The position numbers and the translations under genes are program-made. This document shows, in pieces, positions 6,421-8,529 of a stretch of DNA of 8,529 bases (positions are counted from its first letter, which is position 1; every line of letters starts with the position of its first letter). Under the pieces are notes generated by a model. That model had not been told where the DNA came from and ran no database searches. It was given only the letters and a program-made list of their open reading frames with translations. The stretch covers positions 1 to 8,529 of the forward strand of contig JAICVT010000187.1 of NCBI GenBank assembly GCA_025935235.1, read 5' to 3'. Source of the stretch: Ktedonobacterales bacterium (GTDB lineage: Bacteria; Chloroflexota; Ktedonobacteria; Ktedonobacterales; JADMIN01).

Positions 6421-6428
6421 ACCTCCTT
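6421..6428 (-). promoter_or_regulatory. Strong ribosome binding site of zinc-ribbon gene
   Basis: AAGGAGGT on the minus strand, an almost full anti-SD match, five bases before the ATG at 6415 and inside the 31-base gap after the aminotransferase stop. It supports independent, efficient initiation of the small gene within a shared transcript. Confidence 0.8.
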
Positions 6429-6446
6429 CTCAGCTACGCGCGCCCG

Positions 6447-7700
6447 TTACGCCCGCTGAGCGAGCAACTCATCCAGCGCGCTCAGGATGCGATCGGTCTC
6501 CTCGACGGTATTGTAGAAGCTGGGCGAGATGCGAATCATCCCTGGGCGGAAGTCTATGATGATGCCGCGCTGGGTGAGCTGATGCACCAGCTCATCAGGC
6601 CGCTCCATCTCCACCAGCACGATCGAGCTGCGCTGCGCGCCATCCAGCGGACTGCGCAGCTTCCAGCCGCGCGCCTGCGCCTTGCGCGCCAGATCATCGG
6701 CCAGCCAGCGGGTGCGCTCGCGGATGCGCTCGACGCCGATCTCCAGCACGATGTCAAGCCCGGCGTTGGCGATGGTGATGCTGGGCATCGGCGGGGTGCC
6801 AGCCTCCAGCCGCTGCGCGTCATCGCGATAGGCGAACTCGCGCGTGTTGAACTGGAACTGGTCGCGCGCCGCCCACCAGCCGGTATGCGTGGGCCGCAGC
6901 TTCGGGATCAGTCCCTCGCGCACGTAGATGAAGGCGACGCCCTGCCCGCCCATCAGCCATTTCAGCGTGCCTGTCACCAGGAAATCAATGTTGGCGGCCT
7001 TCACGTCCAGCGGGATCTGCCCGGTCGCCTGATAGTCGTCCACCAGCAGCAGCGCGCCTTTGGTGTGCGCCATCTTCGCCAGTTTGGCGACATCCTGGAT
7101 GTAGCCGCTGAGGTAGAAGACGCGTGAGGTGGCCACCAGCCCGGTGCGCTTGTCTATCTGCGCGCGGAAGCGCTCGGCGGGCAGCGTGATGCGATCCTCG
7201 CTCTCGACAAAGGCGACCTCCACGCCCTGCCGCTCGCGCGCCAGCCATTGATAGGCCAGCGTGGGGAAATCCATGTCGGCGCAGACGACCTTGTTGCGTG
7301 CGCCGAGGTCCAGCCCGCTGGCGATCTCGCTGAGCGCGCCAGAGACGCTGGGCGCGATGGCGATCTCGTGGGGCTGCGCGCCGATCAGCCGCGCCACCTT
7401 CGCTCGCAGCGCCGCCAGCTCGCCCATCCACATGCCATACCACGACTGCGCGCCGTGCTCGTTCCACTGCTCCTCAAAGCGCTCCATCGCGGCCATCGCG
7501 CGGCGCGAGAGCGGGCCGAGCGAGCAGCTATTCAGATAGGTCTTGCGCTGGAGGATGGGGAACTCGTCGCGCCAGGCCAGCAGGTCGGTATGCGGCTCAG
7601 GACCAATCGGCTGCGTTGGAGCATGCGCCGTCTTCTGGGGGGTCTCGCGGCGCTGCGAACGGGTTTTGGGCTTCGTCGCCTGTGATGTGCTGTCGGGCAT
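6447..7700 (-). CDS. Class V PLP-dependent aminotransferase-fold enzyme
   Basis: 417 residues. Fold type I, class V (cysteine desulfurase, isopenicillin N epimerase and kynureninase relatives). Core begins near residue 40 (DLLAWRDEFPIL, then TYLNSCSLGPLSRRA). Visible active-site elements: LLLVDDYQATGQIPLDV with D221 and Q224 that would contact the PLP ring; the PLP lysine K247 in TGTLKWLMGG; and C-terminal RPGMIRISPSFYNTVEETDRI (Arg390 region), where class V enzymes hold the substrate carboxylate. I see no cysteine in the flexible loop typical of desulfurases, so NifS/SufS activity is unlikely; epimerase, lyase or kynureninase-like activity is possible but the reaction cannot be named. Residues 1-36 are a basic, polar, likely disordered extension. 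SD AAGGG lies 10 bases before the ATG. Stop TAA is followed after 31 bases by the zinc-ribbon gene. Confidence 0.9.
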   Translation of the reverse strand: MPDSTSQATKPKTRSQRRETPQKTAHAPTQPIGPEPHTDLLAWRDEFPILQRKTYLNSCSLGPLSRRAMAAMERFEEQWNEHGAQSWYGMWMGELAALRAKVARLIGAQPHEIAIAPSVSGALSEIASGLDLGARNKVVCADMDFPTLAYQWLARERQGVEVAFVESEDRITLPAERFRAQIDKRTGLVATSRVFYLSGYIQDVAKLAKMAHTKGALLLVDDYQATGQIPLDVKAANIDFLVTGTLKWLMGGQGVAFIYVREGLIPKLRPTHTGWWAARDQFQFNTREFAYRDDAQRLEAGTPPMPSITIANAGLDIVLEIGVERIRERTRWLADDLARKAQARGWKLRSPLDGAQRSSIVLVEMERPDELVHQLTQRGIIIDFRPGMIRISPSFYNTVEETDRILSALDELLAQRA

Positions 7701-7733
7701 CTATCGCTATCCCTTCACCTGGCCGGTCAGGCA

Positions 7734-7761
7734 GGCGCCGCATCCACGCCGATGCGGCGCC
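7734..7761. promoter_or_regulatory. Perfect 11-bp inverted repeat in aminotransferase leader
   Basis: GGCGCCGCATC (7734-7744), loop CACGCC, GATGCGGCGCC (7751-7761): eleven perfect pairs. On the minus strand it lies 34-61 bases before the aminotransferase ATG and about 34-61 bases past the start predicted from the promoter at 7801-7806. It has no T tract after it on either strand. It could be an operator for a dimeric regulator, a 5' mRNA stabiliser, or a barrier to read-through from the binding-protein gene; nothing in the sequence chooses between them. Confidence 0.6.
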
Positions 7762-7800
7762 GCGCAACGCATGTCGCACTACAACACGTCGCTCTGGGCC

Positions 7801-7827
7801 AGTGTACCACGCGCCACGTCCCACGAA
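7801..7827 (-). promoter_or_regulatory. Candidate extended -10 promoter for the aminotransferase operon
   Basis: On the minus strand TGG followed by TACACT (-10 at 7801-7806), an extended -10 element with the same TGG-TA start as the tRNA-Ala promoter. The best -35 candidate, TTCGTG at 7822-7827, is poor and only 15 bases away, so the extended -10 would have to carry recognition. The predicted start is about 94 bases upstream of the aminotransferase ATG. Confidence 0.45.
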
Positions 7828-7856
7828 CCGCATCCTTGCCAGCGCACGGCTCGCCA

Positions 7857-8529
7857 TCATTTGCCCGGCGGCGCGGTCAGATAGATGCGCGCCCAGGCGG
7901 CGGGCGCGAAATAGGGTTCAGGGTTGGCCGGAAAGTTCATCACCGCCGGCTTGGCTGCCCAACTATCTTGCTCCTGTGCGATAGGGATGACCACGGCGTC
8001 GTCGAGCAGCGTGTTCTCGGCCTGCTGGTAGAGCGCCTGCCGCGCGGTGGGATCAAGCGTGGCCGCAGCCCGCGCCACCAGCGCGTCGGCGGCGGGATCG
8101 TGGATGATCCGCGTATCGTTGGCGCTCGGCGCGCTGATCTCCGATAACCAGTCTTGCGGGTCTGGATACTCCTCGTCAAAGTTAAAGTAGCTGACGCGGC
8201 CAACGAACGTGAGGAGCGTTTCCAGCCCACCGCCGACGCCAGAGAACGTGATGCGGATGCCGGGGAAAGCCGCCTGCCACTGCCGCGCCACAGCGTGATC
8301 GAACTTCACCTGGAATGGGTCCGCGCCCACCATATCAGAGACCGAATACCAGAGCGTGATCGGCGGGCATTGGCTCGTGACGCCGCCGCACCTGTCGGCC
8401 ACATAGCTCTGCCAGAGCGCCTGCGCTCGCGCCACATCGCCCGTCAGCGGCGCCGTGGCGATGAGTCCGCTCGGCGCCGCCGGATACGCGCCTGTATTGT
8501 GCGGGATGAGATGATTGGTCGCCACGCCA
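7857..8529 (-). CDS. ABC transporter substrate-binding protein, family 5 (C-terminal part)
   Basis: Extracytoplasmic solute-binding protein of the oligopeptide/dipeptide/nickel type (SBP_bac_5), delivering ligand to an ABC importer. 223 residues are present; the reading frame is open to the right edge, so the N-terminal two thirds, including any lipobox, lie outside. Family landmarks: VATNHLIPHNTGAYP near the left of the fragment, ALWQSYVADR, the ITLWYSVSD strand, the conserved YPDPQDWLSEI segment, the helix DPTARQALYQQAENTLLDDAVVIPI and the terminal EQDSWAAKP leading to the stop. A GTG at 8525 is not taken as the start, since the frame before it stays open and the fragment matches an internal family position. 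Two cysteines (DRCGG and TSQCPP) could form a disulfide. No permease or ATPase is visible; the next gene downstream is unrelated. Confidence 0.88.
   Translation of the reverse strand, partial: GVATNHLIPHNTGAYPAAPSGLIATAPLTGDVARAQALWQSYVADRCGGVTSQCPPITLWYSVSDMVGADPFQVKFDHAVARQWQAAFPGIRITFSGVGGGLETLLTFVGRVSYFNFDEEYPDPQDWLSEISAPSANDTRIIHDPAADALVARAAATLDPTARQALYQQAENTLLDDAVVIPIAQEQDSWAAKPAVMNFPANPEPYFAPAAWARIYLTAPPGK

Noticed and set aside
1..8529. Mobile element, CRISPR, defence or biosynthetic system
   Set aside because: No transposase, integrase, spaced repeat array, toxin-antitoxin pair or multi-enzyme cassette was seen; the aminotransferase, cyclodeaminase-family and methyltransferase genes are too generic and are separated by repeats to argue a pathway.

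Overview
This is a G+C-rich (roughly two thirds by eye) bacterial chromosomal window in which every gene I can support lies on the minus strand, so transcription runs from high to low coordinates. A bacterial-type LeuRS, sigma70-like promoters, clear Shine-Dalgarno sites, a lipobox protein and a CCC/GGG-type palindromic intergenic repeat all fit a free-living bacterium. The protein styles and repeat suggest a member of the Chloroflexota (Ktedonobacteria-like or a relative). That assignment is inference from general resemblance and has not been tested by a search.

In order of transcription: (1) the C-terminal 223 residues of an ABC-transporter peptide/solute-binding protein (family 5), cut by the right edge; (2) a 156-base gap holding an extended -10 promoter candidate and a perfect 11-bp inverted repeat in the presumed leader of the next gene; (3) a class V PLP-dependent aminotransferase-fold enzyme, followed after 31 bases by (4) a small zinc-ribbon protein with a hydrophobic segment and no assigned function; (5) a 202-base gap carrying two inverted copies of a dispersed palindromic repeat; (6) an ornithine cyclodeaminase/mu-crystallin family dehydrogenase; (7) a third copy of the repeat; (8) a class I SAM methyltransferase whose stop overlaps the start of (9) a lipoprotein-like Asp-box beta-propeller with an additional C-terminal membrane segment; (10) a self-contained tRNA-Ala(GGC) unit with its own promoter and terminator; (11) leuS, of which the N-terminal 643 codons are present.

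Functionally this looks like an ordinary chromosomal neighbourhood: housekeeping translation genes (leuS, tRNA-Ala) beside small metabolic genes. Probable co-transcribed sets are aminotransferase plus zinc ribbon, and methyltransferase plus beta-propeller (with the cyclodeaminase family gene possibly leading that set). I see no phage, transposase, CRISPR array, toxin-antitoxin or defence system. The items most worth a second look are the perfect inverted repeat ahead of the aminotransferase, the three-copy palindromic repeat family, the doubly anchored propeller protein, and the changed active-site motif in the cyclodeaminase-family enzyme.
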